Origin: Bacteroidota bacterium
GTDB taxonomy: Bacteria > Bacteroidota > Bacteroidia > Bacteroidales > UBA10428
Reading direction: 5' to 3'
DNA: 64,000 nt
Assembly: GCA_003252385.1 (NCBI GenBank)
Contig: QKEH01000009.1
Location: 16,916 to 80,915 of the forward strand
Notes under the pieces: model-generated
Seen by the model: the letters and a program-made list of their open reading frames with translations, nothing else
Told to the model about the DNA's origin: nothing
The model's database searches: none
Shown: piece after piece, positions 11,041-20,159 of the stretch
How positions within the stretch are numbered: position 1 is the stretch's first letter
How the letters are laid out: each line of letters starts with the position of its first letter
Position numbers and translations under genes: made by a program

Positions 11041-11073
11041 AAAAGAGGCTGCCCGTATTGGGCAGCCTCTTTT
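11041..11073 (+). terminator. Intrinsic terminator after AsmA-family gene
   Basis: AAAAGAGGCTGCCC-gtatt-GGGCAGCCTCTTTT followed by gttt. Confidence 0.85.
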
Positions 11074-11315
11074 GTTTAGTTGGAATTACCTTAATTTGAC
11101 CGTTGTATTCCGTGATTTCCCCATCTTCAACTCCGGAAATATTGCGTCGCATTCATTCTGACAGAACACGGTACCAGCGTAACATTCTTAACGACTCCAA
11201 TGATCAGAAGCAGGATCTGAATCCACCACTTAGCATGGATCCTCCACACAATACCTGCTAACAAAGCGCACAACAAACCTTCGGCTCAATAACATAGCAT
11301 TACTGTTTACTCCAT

Positions 11316-11347
11316 AAAAAAAGCCGCTCTGAACAGCGGCTCTTTTT
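11316..11347 (-). terminator. Intrinsic terminator downstream of rplS
   Basis: AAAAAAAGCCGCT-ctgaac-AGCGGCTCTTTTT hairpin, T-rich on both strands. Confidence 0.75.
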
Positions 11348-11361
11348 GTTCTTTCAAGTAC

Positions 11362-11709
11362 TTAGAATCTTTTTTCCTGAATACGTGCTTTCTTACCGGT
11401 AAGCTTACGCAGGTAGAAAATACGTGCACGACGTACACGACCTCTTTTGTTTACATCAATTTGGTCGATAAATGGCGATGCAATGGGGAAGATACGCTCT
11501 ACGCCAATACTACCTGACATTTTACGTACGGTAAAGGTCTCTTTGATACCCGTTCCTTTTCGCTGCAATACCACGCCGCGAAAATTTTGGATACGCTCCT
11601 TGTTTCCTTCAATAATCTTATAATGTACAGTTATTGTATCGCCAGCTGAGAAATCAGGAAATTCTTTTCTTCCGTCAAATTGTTCTTCAGCAATTTTCAA
11701 TAGGTCCAT
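11362..11709 (-). CDS. rplS: 50S ribosomal protein L19
   Basis: [56 protein letters not shown] is the L19 signature. Confidence 0.97.
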   Translation of the reverse strand: MDLLKIAEEQFDGRKEFPDFSAGDTITVHYKIIEGNKERIQNFRGVVLQRKGTGIKETFTVRKMSGSIGVERIFPIASPFIDQIDVNKRGRVRRARIFYLRKLTGKKARIQEKRF

Positions 11710-11820
11710 CCTTATATCGTATTTTATGTTATTACCCTCAAAAATTCAGGTCGCAATATTACAACTTTTTTTTCAATGATCATAGGCCTATAACGTATTT
11801 AATTAATATCCCCTCCAAAC

Positions 11821-13449
11821 TTAATGGTTTTCTGTTGCTTTAAACCGGTAGCTATCGCCTGTTTCTTCCACAATTTTTCGGTACCAGGCCTCACCGTAAC
11901 CCGGTTGATCCAGTTTCGGATTTCGCTGACCGGGCACTGTCTCTTTACAATTTCCATCCATAAAACGGGTAAACAGGAACCGATACAAGCCCTGCCATTC
12001 ACTCAATGTGTTTTCGGCCATGCGGATTGAAAAGTTCGTAGTTTCCCGACTCAGTGTTTGCGGGTTGTTCCGATAATATTCAAGAAACCGGGAATCGTTC
12101 TCCTTCACTTTCTGTATATAAAAGGTTTCCAACGAGTCCTGTAAATGCCGGATAAAGGGAATCATATCGCGGTAGCGGGTATACGCAAAATTCGATACCT
12201 GATTAAAAATCCAGAAGGCTGCCTGAGGATCAAATTCCATCAAACCTCCGGTACCTTCGGCATACCCGCGTGGAATTTCATTCATGCCACAATACATCGG
12301 GGTATAAACCGTGCTGTAGGTATCATCCACCCCAAACCATAACAAGCCACCCATTGCATCGGGCAGCCAATTGCGACTCTGCGACACAAAGGAAAAAGCA
12401 GTTTGCTGAGTCGATATGGAGCGCTCGTTAAAATACGTTACACTATCCACCGTCCAGGTCAATGGCCGCCAGCGAACAATACACTGGTATGGCCCCGCGC
12501 CAACATCGGTAGTTAAATCCATTTTGGTGCCGCCAAAATAATCGCGCAACAATTCCAAGGCGTCTTTCACTCCCAGTTTTTTATCGGGCTTAATCCACAA
12601 AGGAAGGGTATGTTCCAGATTCTCCCCCATGGCATAGTCTTCGTAAACCGACATTTCGGCATTCATCCTTCGAAATCCGGACCACACCCGAGCCTCACAC
12701 CAACGGGCTCCGGCAAAATCCAAGGGAGCATAGGCATCCCGAAAACTAAATGAATCGGGATCCCCGTTGTAATACCCCCTCTCCTGGGCAAAACGGATGA
12801 CATCGGCTGAGTACAGACAAATTTCCGGATCATGTTGAGGAAAGGTAGTGATACGTGACTGATTAGCATGACCACTAAGGTAGCCATCGGGTATCCGCCG
12901 AGCCACCCAAACTGCCCCTTTGTTCCCCAATCCTTTACCTATCATCTCCAAAATCCATACTTCCCGGGTATCGGCAATGGAAAAGGACTCTCCCAAACTG
13001 TAATACCCGTATTGCGACACCAATCGATCCATCTCCTGAATGGCCTCCCGAGCGGTCTTGGCACGTTGTAAGGTGAAATAGATCAACGATCCATAATCGA
13101 TCCCCCCGGTGCTATCGCGTAATTCAGGCCGTCCACCAAAAGTGGTTTCAGCAATGACTAATTGGTGTTCGTTCATATTGCCTACCACCTTGTAGGTTGA
13201 ACCTGCCTGAGCAATGCGACCAAGCCGGTTGCCGGTTTCCCAATCGTATACATCCACTGAATCTCCCATGGAATACGAAGCCGGTGGCCTAAAATACAGT
13301 TCACCATACATCAGATGCGAATCGGCTGAGTATAAAATCATGGTTGAGCTATCCTCTGTTGCTCCACGGGTAATTAAGAAATTGGTACAAGCCAGGAGCG
13401 AACTGCCATACAGCGTTAAAATCAGATGAGCAATATATTTTTTATTCAT
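11821..13449 (-). CDS. C69 family dipeptidase (peptidase U34-like), secreted
   Basis: Signal peptide, then catalytic N-terminal Cys region ACTNFLITRGATEDSSTMILYSADSH. Confidence 0.88.
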   Translation of the reverse strand: MNKKYIAHLILTLYGSSLLACTNFLITRGATEDSSTMILYSADSHLMYGELYFRPPASYSMGDSVDVYDWETGNRLGRIAQAGSTYKVVGNMNEHQLVIAETTFGGRPELRDSTGGIDYGSLIYFTLQRAKTAREAIQEMDRLVSQYGYYSLGESFSIADTREVWILEMIGKGLGNKGAVWVARRIPDGYLSGHANQSRITTFPQHDPEICLYSADVIRFAQERGYYNGDPDSFSFRDAYAPLDFAGARWCEARVWSGFRRMNAEMSVYEDYAMGENLEHTLPLWIKPDKKLGVKDALELLRDYFGGTKMDLTTDVGAGPYQCIVRWRPLTWTVDSVTYFNERSISTQQTAFSFVSQSRNWLPDAMGGLLWFGVDDTYSTVYTPMYCGMNEIPRGYAEGTGGLMEFDPQAAFWIFNQVSNFAYTRYRDMIPFIRHLQDSLETFYIQKVKENDSRFLEYYRNNPQTLSRETTNFSIRMAENTLSEWQGLYRFLFTRFMDGNCKETVPGQRNPKLDQPGYGEAWYRKIVEETGDSYRFKATENH

Positions 13450-13680
13450 GGTCTATGTGTATGCCGGCATGAGTTTTTGTGAAATAGTTGAAACACAGCC
13501 GATAATTTAAATAAAGATTTTTTTACGTATTTAATTACTGTTTGTCAGCAAGCGGACAAATAACGAATCAATATCTTTCATATTAATATTTATTTAGCTG
13601 AATTTTATGTATTTTGTTATTATTAACATTTTTTTTGTAATTAATTAACATTTCTATGTGGTAAATTAATAAAAACTACT

Positions 13681-13688
13681 TATTTTTG
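13681..13688 (+). promoter_or_regulatory. Bacteroidetes-type -7 element (TATTTTTG)
   Basis: Exact match to TAnnTTTG within an AT-rich intergenic region; no clear -33 TTTG found. Confidence 0.5.
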
Positions 13689-13691
13689 CAT

Positions 13692-13813
13692 TGTAATTAG
13701 CTGAGAAACCTGAAGCCTTTGTAGCAGGAGGAGTCAGAATAAGGTTTTGTTAGTAATTAGATTGTTTTAGTAGTTAGGGTTATGAAAGTGGACCGACCAG
13801 TCCACTTTCATTA
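13692..13813 (+). ncRNA. Candidate orphan small RNA between promoter-like element and terminator
   Basis: TAnnTTTG at 13681, no plausible ORF, ends at hairpin TGAAAGTGGAC-cgacca-GTCCACTTTCA (13783-13810) plus ttattttat. Confidence 0.4.
13783..13810 (+). terminator. Intrinsic terminator-like hairpin (11-bp perfect stem)
   Basis: TGAAAGTGGAC/GTCCACTTTCA with 6-nt loop; T-rich downstream on the + strand. Confidence 0.65.
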
Positions 13814-13815
13814 TT

Positions 13816-14877
13816 TTATAGCCCTGCCAATACTCCACCGCTTGAATCGCTTCGTGCTCCGGTTACCGATGCCAAACAATTCACTCTGCCCAGATAGCGT
13901 AACAATCCCAGAAAACCAAAGATTAAGGCTTCCTTAAATTCGATAATTTCCCGATCGGGTACCACAATGGTTCCGGAAACCTTCTCTTTGATCTTTTCCA
14001 CCAGAAAACTATTTAACGCCCCGCCTCCGGTGAGTAAAATATATTGCAACCCATAGGTGCCTGCAATCGTTGCAATCTGTGTGGCAATGTGCTCGTAAAC
14101 AGTCGCCAGAATATCCTGGGTATCCCAATTCGATTGCGTAATAAGCGGCTCAATATACTGCTCCAGCCACTCCCTCGAAAGCGATTTGGGTGGAGATGCA
14201 GCATAATATGGAAGCGCGTTCATTTGATCCAACAATTCATCGATTACCTTCCCCTGCCTCCCTATATTTCCATCCAGGTCACAATCCAACCCAAAGTCAC
14301 GCACCAATGCATTCAACAGAATATTTACGGGACAAATATCAAAGGCTTTTCGTTCTCCCTGAATATCAAAAGAGATGTTCGAGAAACCTCCCAGATTCAA
14401 GCAGGCATCAAATTCGGAAAAAAGTACCTTGTCTCCGACAGGCACCAACGGAGCTCCCTGGCCACCCAGGGCCACATCGAGCGAACGCAAATCATAAACG
14501 ACCGGCAAACCCGTTACTGCAGCCATTGCATTCCCCGAACCGATTTGCAGGGTATACCCCAACTCCGGTTTGTGGAAAACGGTATGCCCATGACTCGAAA
14601 CAAGGGTTGGAGGAGCAATTCCAAAACGGATGTGAGCCAGGATCTGTCTTCCAATTTCGGCTCCGTAATCCCGATCCAGCTGAACCAACGCTTCCCCCGA
14701 CAAAGTATGGGCGGTCTCCAACCGGTTCTTCCAGGCTGATGTATACGGCAGGGTAACAGCCTGGTCTATATCAAAATGCCATCCAGCTTCTGTTTCCCGG
14801 AAATGACACTTTACCAAATCCAGTCCATCCAAACTGGTACCAGACATCACTCCAATTACAGTATATCCTGACTCCAT
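13816..14877 (-). CDS. anmK: Anhydro-N-acetylmuramic acid kinase
   Basis: YTVIGVMSGTSLDGLDLVKC, SSHGHTVFHKP, CLNLGGFSNIS, LLTGGGALNSFL motifs. Confidence 0.92.
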   Translation of the reverse strand: MESGYTVIGVMSGTSLDGLDLVKCHFRETEAGWHFDIDQAVTLPYTSAWKNRLETAHTLSGEALVQLDRDYGAEIGRQILAHIRFGIAPPTLVSSHGHTVFHKPELGYTLQIGSGNAMAAVTGLPVVYDLRSLDVALGGQGAPLVPVGDKVLFSEFDACLNLGGFSNISFDIQGERKAFDICPVNILLNALVRDFGLDCDLDGNIGRQGKVIDELLDQMNALPYYAASPPKSLSREWLEQYIEPLITQSNWDTQDILATVYEHIATQIATIAGTYGLQYILLTGGGALNSFLVEKIKEKVSGTIVVPDREIIEFKEALIFGFLGLLRYLGRVNCLASVTGARSDSSGGVLAGL

Positions 14878-14880
14878 CGT

Positions 14881-16611
14881 CTAGTAAAAAAAGGTGCTTT
14901 TATAGGTAGTCGCATTGCCTTTGCTATCGGCCACTTCGATGCGCAACTCGTGCTGCTTACCACTATCCAGATACTCCGGATCAATAGCATATTCGATACG
15001 ATCCGATTTGGCATCGTAAGCAAATAATGCCCAACGGTTGTCAATGTAGGCATTGTATTGGTTTATCCCCGACAGGTTATCGGTTATCTGGAATACCAGG
15101 GAATCCGCTGCCAAATAATGTCTGGTTGTACTATGTTTCACCGGAATCACCTGGGGAGGCAAGGTATCATACATCACCACATACTTCCCCATATTCCGAA
15201 CCGATGCAACCAGTTTCCCCTGCAGATAATCGCCACCTTCTGCCTGCAGGCCGTTCCCGTTTATACGAACAAACAGGAGCTTTTCACTTAAATGCGGAAT
15301 ACTGTCACCCAACGCTAACTCCAAACGAATTGCCTTTTGAAGCCCTTCCCCTGAGGTGTGTATATTAAAAGTATCCTGAAGTAAGGCCTCTCCCCCATAC
15401 CTGGCCTCCAGGATAAAATTCACATCGCGGTACAAGGCGCCCGGAGGAACGGTCACTTTCAGCCGGTCTTTCTCCAATACGGCTCCTTGCTTCCAGCTCA
15501 CTTTCTCTCCCGGGGCTTGCATTAACGATTCATCGGGCTGTTTGCGAATGCAGGCAAAATGCAATATACTTTGGTTCCCGTATGGATCCATGGCTCGTAC
15601 CTGAATCTGAATTATAGAATCGACGGGCACGTGCAATACCCCATCCTTACCGGACGGTATGTAGATTTGCAAGGCATTGTTGGGCAAACGGTATAAACGA
15701 TGAATGCTTCTTCCTTCATTGCTTTTAAGATCGTAATCCATGTGGGCATTAATAAACCGGGTCTGATCAAAGGGTATTTGATCCAATTGAAAACCAAACA
15801 CCACGGTATCTTGTACCAACATCTCCAGGCGATACACCCCACAACGATTTGAAGAACCATTCAGGTAATCGTAGACTTCCACTCCAAACGCAACAACATC
15901 GGCATGCACCACTATTGGCTCCTTACTCCGATAAAGGCTATCGTTGATGCGGACAAGCGCAACTTCATTTCTGGTTTCTGAAGCCCAGTTTACTCCCGAT
16001 CCAGTGTAGGCATAGGTAAACAAAGCCTTAAATACAGGCGGAATACTATCTGCGACAGGCAAGTGGTAGAGTAATCCATTTACCGGTAGCTGGCTGTCGG
16101 TTTTGCGTACCTCGAAATGCAAATGAGGCCCACCGGAACGCCCGGTATTTCCTGAATAAGCAAGTAGTTCGCCCGCCTGAAAACGAAACATTCCAGAAGC
16201 CGGAAACAACTCAATCTCATAACTTTTCCTCAGGTATTGATTGTGCTTTATGTATTTCTCCAGTTCGGGTTTAAAACGCTCCAAGTGAGCATACACCGTA
16301 GTATAACCATTTGGGTGGGTAACATATACCGAACGCCCGTAGCCTCCGCTTTCAATTTTTATCCGCGACACATAGCCATCGGCGACACAAAACACGGGTT
16401 TTCCGTTTTGACTTTGGGTTTTTAGGTCAATGCCCGAATGGAAATGTCCGGTACGTAATTCACCAAAATTTCCCGACAGGTATAAGGGGATGTGTAAAGG
16501 TGACTGAAAATCAGCCGACTTGTTGTTTTGTCCGGAAACCGGGGCCATAACGCCAATAATCAACAGGCAAAATGTTAGGAATTCAATCATATTTTTGCTA
16601 CTTTTAGGCAT
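14881..16611 (-). CDS. M23 family metallopeptidase (LysM-less, secreted)
   Basis: GELRTGHFHSGIDLKT...GGYGRSVYVTHPNGYTTVYAHL...GGPHLHFEVR. Confidence 0.9.
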   Translation of the reverse strand: MPKSSKNMIEFLTFCLLIIGVMAPVSGQNNKSADFQSPLHIPLYLSGNFGELRTGHFHSGIDLKTQSQNGKPVFCVADGYVSRIKIESGGYGRSVYVTHPNGYTTVYAHLERFKPELEKYIKHNQYLRKSYEIELFPASGMFRFQAGELLAYSGNTGRSGGPHLHFEVRKTDSQLPVNGLLYHLPVADSIPPVFKALFTYAYTGSGVNWASETRNEVALVRINDSLYRSKEPIVVHADVVAFGVEVYDYLNGSSNRCGVYRLEMLVQDTVVFGFQLDQIPFDQTRFINAHMDYDLKSNEGRSIHRLYRLPNNALQIYIPSGKDGVLHVPVDSIIQIQVRAMDPYGNQSILHFACIRKQPDESLMQAPGEKVSWKQGAVLEKDRLKVTVPPGALYRDVNFILEARYGGEALLQDTFNIHTSGEGLQKAIRLELALGDSIPHLSEKLLFVRINGNGLQAEGGDYLQGKLVASVRNMGKYVVMYDTLPPQVIPVKHSTTRHYLAADSLVFQITDNLSGINQYNAYIDNRWALFAYDAKSDRIEYAIDPEYLDSGKQHELRIEVADSKGNATTYKSTFFY

Positions 16612-16691
16612 AGTTCAATTCGCAGATTTTCTTGATATGCGGCAAAACTAAGACATATTTAGTAAGGCGGTAAAATGATTCAGGATTTTTT

Positions 16692-16699
16692 TATATTTG
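16692..16699 (+). promoter_or_regulatory. Bacteroidetes-type -7 element (TATATTTG)
   Basis: TAnnTTTG 31 nt upstream of the 16731 start codon. Confidence 0.55.
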
Positions 16700-16730
16700 C
16701 GAGTTCGAATTAATAGAGATCAAAAATTTC

Positions 16731-17024
16731 ATGGATTCCAACAGCGAAATAGTTGCCAGTTTACGCCACAATTTAAAGCGGATCATCCAGCTCTACGAGG
16801 CACAAAAAGAGGATAATAAAAGCCTGCGTGAGCAAAATGAAACCCTAAACAGGCAAATCGCCAGGTTGAAATCCCAACAAAACGAGCTTGAAACCAGCAG
16901 CAACTCTATGCAACTGACACAAGCTTTTATCACAGCATCCGGAGGATCAAGCCACGATGCTAAACTAAAAGTAAACCGTATTGTGCGGGAAATTGATAAA
17001 TGTATTGCTCTTTTAAATAAATAA
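16731..17024 (+). CDS. Small coiled-coil protein upstream of ZapA (ZapB-like by position)
   Basis: Heptad-rich coiled coil (YEAQKEDNKSLREQNETLNRQIARLKSQQNEL) directly preceding zapA. Confidence 0.65.
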   Translation: MDSNSEIVASLRHNLKRIIQLYEAQKEDNKSLREQNETLNRQIARLKSQQNELETSSNSMQLTQAFITASGGSSHDAKLKVNRIVREIDKCIALLNK

Positions 17025-17030
17025 TCCTGT

Positions 17031-17324
17031 TTGATGGATGACAAGCTTTCCATACGTGTAAATCTGTGCGACCGATACTATCCGCTCAAAATTGAACGGA
17101 CGGACGAGGAGAAGATCAGGAAAGCCGGTAAAATTATTAACGAGAAGGTTCTTCAATACAAACAAAGATATGCTGACAAAGATGTTCAGGATTTTTTGGC
17201 CATGGCAGCATTACAGTATGTAACACGACTAATTGAGCTGGAGGACAAGGAAGACGTTAACCGTTTTCTGGAAGACATAAAAGAACTTAATGAGGAATTG
17301 GAAGTATACCTTCGGGAAGAGTAA
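17031..17324 (+). CDS. zapA: Cell division protein ZapA
   Basis: LSIRVNLCDRYYPLKIERTDEEKIRKAGKIINEKV...DFLAMAALQYV. Confidence 0.85.
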   Translation: MMDDKLSIRVNLCDRYYPLKIERTDEEKIRKAGKIINEKVLQYKQRYADKDVQDFLAMAALQYVTRLIELEDKEDVNRFLEDIKELNEELEVYLREE

Positions 17325-17354
17325 TATACGTTCTTTACATAAAAAGATTAAACT

Positions 17355-17558
17355 ATTGCCCGCATAGTTACTTTAGATATTTGCGAAACTCAACATTTAC
17401 CACATTGGAGTTTCTCTTAGATCATTTAAGACAGGCCCAGTAGCCGCTGGTCGGTGATCCTGGTCTTCCAGGACGTTGGAAGTCTGACCTGATCTAGCAA
17501 CTCCACCCATGTCATTGACGGGGTTTCTTAAATTCTAAAGGATTATGCGGGTTTTTTT
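17355..17558 (+). ncRNA. 6S-RNA-like structured RNA (ssrS-like / 6S-Flavo-like)
   Basis: Closing stem CCCGCATA (17359-17366)/TATGCGGG (17544-17551) followed by T7; nested stems GGAGTT/AACTCC (17407/17499) and AGATCA/TGATCT (17419/17490); apical hairpins CCAG..CTGG and CCTGG-tctt-CCAGG; large open bubble between closing and central stems; located zapA-rny. Confidence 0.7.
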
Positions 17559-17580
17559 ATAAACCTATAAGCAACAACGT

Positions 17581-19149
17581 ATGATTACTATTTTACTGAT
17601 AGCCAATACCTCGATGATAAAACTAGCCACAACTGGCATCCTCTCGCTGCTTGCCGGTGGTGTTTTATCGTATCTGGTATGGAATGTGACGCAAAAAAAG
17701 AAAAGCGCGAATATCATTAACGAAGCAAAGACTGAGGCCGAAGTCATCAAGAAAGATAAAATTCTTCAGGCCAAGGAAAAATTTCTTCAGCTTAAAGCGG
17801 AACACGAAAAGTTCATCAACGAGCGTAATAATAAGTTAAACCAGGCAGAAAACCGCTTCAAGCAAAAAGAAGCTACTCTCTCGCAAAAATTTGAAGAAAG
17901 CCAGCGCGCCAAGAAAGAAATAGACACCATTCGCCGCAACTTGGAAACCCAAATGGAACTGGTTGACAAGAAGGAACAGGAGCTGGTTAAACTCCACAAA
18001 CAGCAAGTGGAACAGCTCGAAGCAGCCTCCGGCCTGTCAGCCGAAGAAGCCAAGGAACAGCTTATTGAATCCCTGAAGGAAGAAGCCAAAACGGAGGCTA
18101 TCTCCTATATCAATGAAATTGTGGACGAAGCCCGTTTGAGTGCCAACCGCGAGGCCAAGAAGATTGTCATTGAAACCATTCAGCGGGTAGCCACTGAAAC
18201 TGCTATCGAAAACGCTGTCACCGTGTTCAATATTGAAAGCGATGAGATAAAAGGGCGTATCATTGGCCGCGAAGGACGTAACATTCGTGCCCTGGAAGCG
18301 GCCACAGGGGTTGAAATTATTGTCGATGACACCCCGGAAGCCATCATACTTTCGGCGTTTGACCCGGTTCGCCGGGAGATTGCCCGCTTATCGCTCCACC
18401 AACTGGTAACCGACGGCCGAATTCATCCGGCGCGTATTGAGGAAGTTGTTGCCAAAACCCGCAAGCAGATCGAAGAAGAAATAGTAGAAGTTGGAAAACG
18501 CACCACCATTGACTTGGGCGTTCACGGCTTACACCCCGAAATGATTCGCCTGATCGGTAAAATGAAATATCGCTCGTCCTATGGACAAAACCTGCTACAA
18601 CACTCCCGCGAAGTAGCCAATTTGTGTGCGATTATGGCTTCGGAGTTGGGTCTCAACACCAAGTTAGCCAAGAGGGCAGGTTTGCTGCACGATATTGGAA
18701 AAGTTTCCGATGAAGATCCGGAACTTCCCCACGCAGTGTATGGCATGAAGCTGGCCGAAAAACACAAGGAAAAACCTGAAGTCTGTAACGCCATTGGAGC
18801 TCACCACGACGAGGTGGAAATGACCAGCCTTATTGCTCCAATTGTTCAGGTTTGTGATGCCATTTCGGGAGCACGCCCCGGGGCACGCCGCGAGGTGGTT
18901 GAATCGTACATTAAGCGTTTGAAGGAGCTCGAAAACCTGGCACTGTCCTTCCCTGGTGTACTTAAAACATATGCTATTCAAGCCGGAAGGGAACTTCGGG
19001 TAATTGTGGGCAGCGGACAGGTCTCCGATAAGGATGCCGATGCATTATCGTACGAAATTGCCAAACGTATACAGGACGAAATGACTTACCCTGGACAGGT
19101 AAAAATCACTGTAATCCGCGAAACACGCGCTGTAAGTTTTGCCAAATAA
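17581..19149 (+). CDS. rny: Ribonuclease Y
   Basis: N-terminal TM, long coiled coil, KH ([26 protein letters not shown]), HD domain ([10 protein letters not shown]). Start codon may be the internal Met 12. Confidence 0.95.
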   Translation: MITILLIANTSMIKLATTGILSLLAGGVLSYLVWNVTQKKKSANIINEAKTEAEVIKKDKILQAKEKFLQLKAEHEKFINERNNKLNQAENRFKQKEATLSQKFEESQRAKKEIDTIRRNLETQMELVDKKEQELVKLHKQQVEQLEAASGLSAEEAKEQLIESLKEEAKTEAISYINEIVDEARLSANREAKKIVIETIQRVATETAIENAVTVFNIESDEIKGRIIGREGRNIRALEAATGVEIIVDDTPEAIILSAFDPVRREIARLSLHQLVTDGRIHPARIEEVVAKTRKQIEEEIVEVGKRTTIDLGVHGLHPEMIRLIGKMKYRSSYGQNLLQHSREVANLCAIMASELGLNTKLAKRAGLLHDIGKVSDEDPELPHAVYGMKLAEKHKEKPEVCNAIGAHHDEVEMTSLIAPIVQVCDAISGARPGARREVVESYIKRLKELENLALSFPGVLKTYAIQAGRELRVIVGSGQVSDKDADALSYEIAKRIQDEMTYPGQVKITVIRETRAVSFAK

Positions 19150-19150
19150 A

Positions 19151-20020
19151 CTATTGAAAAATTTGAAGAAGCTCGCACAGCCGGGTCATTTTATCCTCAA
19201 AACCGAGTTTCTCATACGATACAATTAAACCATTGATAAGTCTTACTAAAGTTTCCTCATTGCTGCAGGGAACATAGTAGGACTTATCAGGTTTTAGCTG
19301 GTTCTGTTCCAAAAAATAATCAATCTCCTTCTTACTAAGTATGGCTCCTTTATTATAGGGATTGATATAAAAAATTATATCCTGTATTTCGTCCTGCGAG
19401 TCGATATAACGATATTCGTCCTTATAAGCCAGAATAAAGTTTTTAGGCAGATTGACTCCATAAATAGGCAAATTCAATTTATCGGCAATAGCTTTATAAA
19501 GAATGGCCAGCGAAAGAGGGTTCCCTTTGCGGGTCTCCAACACCTGATTAAGGAAGGAATTTTGCGGTGAGTAAAAATTGTGGGTATTGCGGGCGAACTT
19601 ATGAAGTTCAAATAATACATAGTTGATGATTTTGACCTTTTCAACAGCCGTAAGATTCGTGCCAATTTCCAACCATACATCGTTCTTAATTTTCTCCACC
19701 CGATCATCGATTTGAAAAAAGCTGGTTTCAGGAAATTGAAATTGCACCAAATAGCTGGCTCCTTCCAGAATATTGGTTGCTCCGCCGTTCTTCCAGTTCC
19801 TCAAATTGGTGCGTGTAGTTTCAAACTGAATGTCGTAAATAACCCGTTCAAGCCGCTCCTGAACCCGGCTATCAGGGGTATTCTCCCATACCTTCTCCAA
19901 ATGGGGCACAATGGTTATGCCGTGCTGCATCAGATTATCTGTAACGGCACTCACCACCTCGGTATCCGTGTCGTCCAACAATGAGATCAATGCTTGTATC
20001 TTACTGACATCCATATTCAT
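19151..20020 (-). CDS. Transglutaminase-like (SirB1-like) family protein
   Basis: FYSPQNSFLNQVLETRKGNPLSLAILYKAIADKLNLPIYGVNLPKNFILAY. Confidence 0.75.
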   Translation of the reverse strand: MNMDVSKIQALISLLDDTDTEVVSAVTDNLMQHGITIVPHLEKVWENTPDSRVQERLERVIYDIQFETTRTNLRNWKNGGATNILEGASYLVQFQFPETSFFQIDDRVEKIKNDVWLEIGTNLTAVEKVKIINYVLFELHKFARNTHNFYSPQNSFLNQVLETRKGNPLSLAILYKAIADKLNLPIYGVNLPKNFILAYKDEYRYIDSQDEIQDIIFYINPYNKGAILSKKEIDYFLEQNQLKPDKSYYVPCSNEETLVRLINGLIVSYEKLGFEDKMTRLCELLQIFQ

Positions 20021-20102
20021 ACTATAATTTACATAAAAATATAGATTATTCCTAGAGGGCTGATAAATTAAGTATTTTTGTTATTAACGGAGAATAGTGC
20101 TG

Positions 20103-20141
20103 ACAAACAAAAACCCGGCAAATACCGGGTTTTTGTTTGTC
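20103..20141 (-). terminator. Bidirectional intrinsic terminator downstream of transketolase
   Basis: GACAAACAAAAACCCGGcaaataCCGGGTTTTTGTTTGTC, near-perfect inverted repeat. Confidence 0.8.
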
Positions 20142-20159
20142 ATTCAGGTTGTTACCAGT

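Noticed and set aside
13692-13813. TPP riboswitch (CTGAGA present)
   Set aside because: Only CTGAGA matches; the ACCCTTTGAACCTGAT and GGATAATGCC elements are missing, and there is no downstream gene on the + strand.
14044-14756. Plus-strand ORFs of 231 and 188 aa
   Set aside because: Antisense to anmK in two overlapping frames; no family features.
20068-20141. Second orphan sRNA between TATTTTTG (about 20071) and a terminator
   Set aside because: The interval is very short and the hairpin is well explained as the transketolase terminator.
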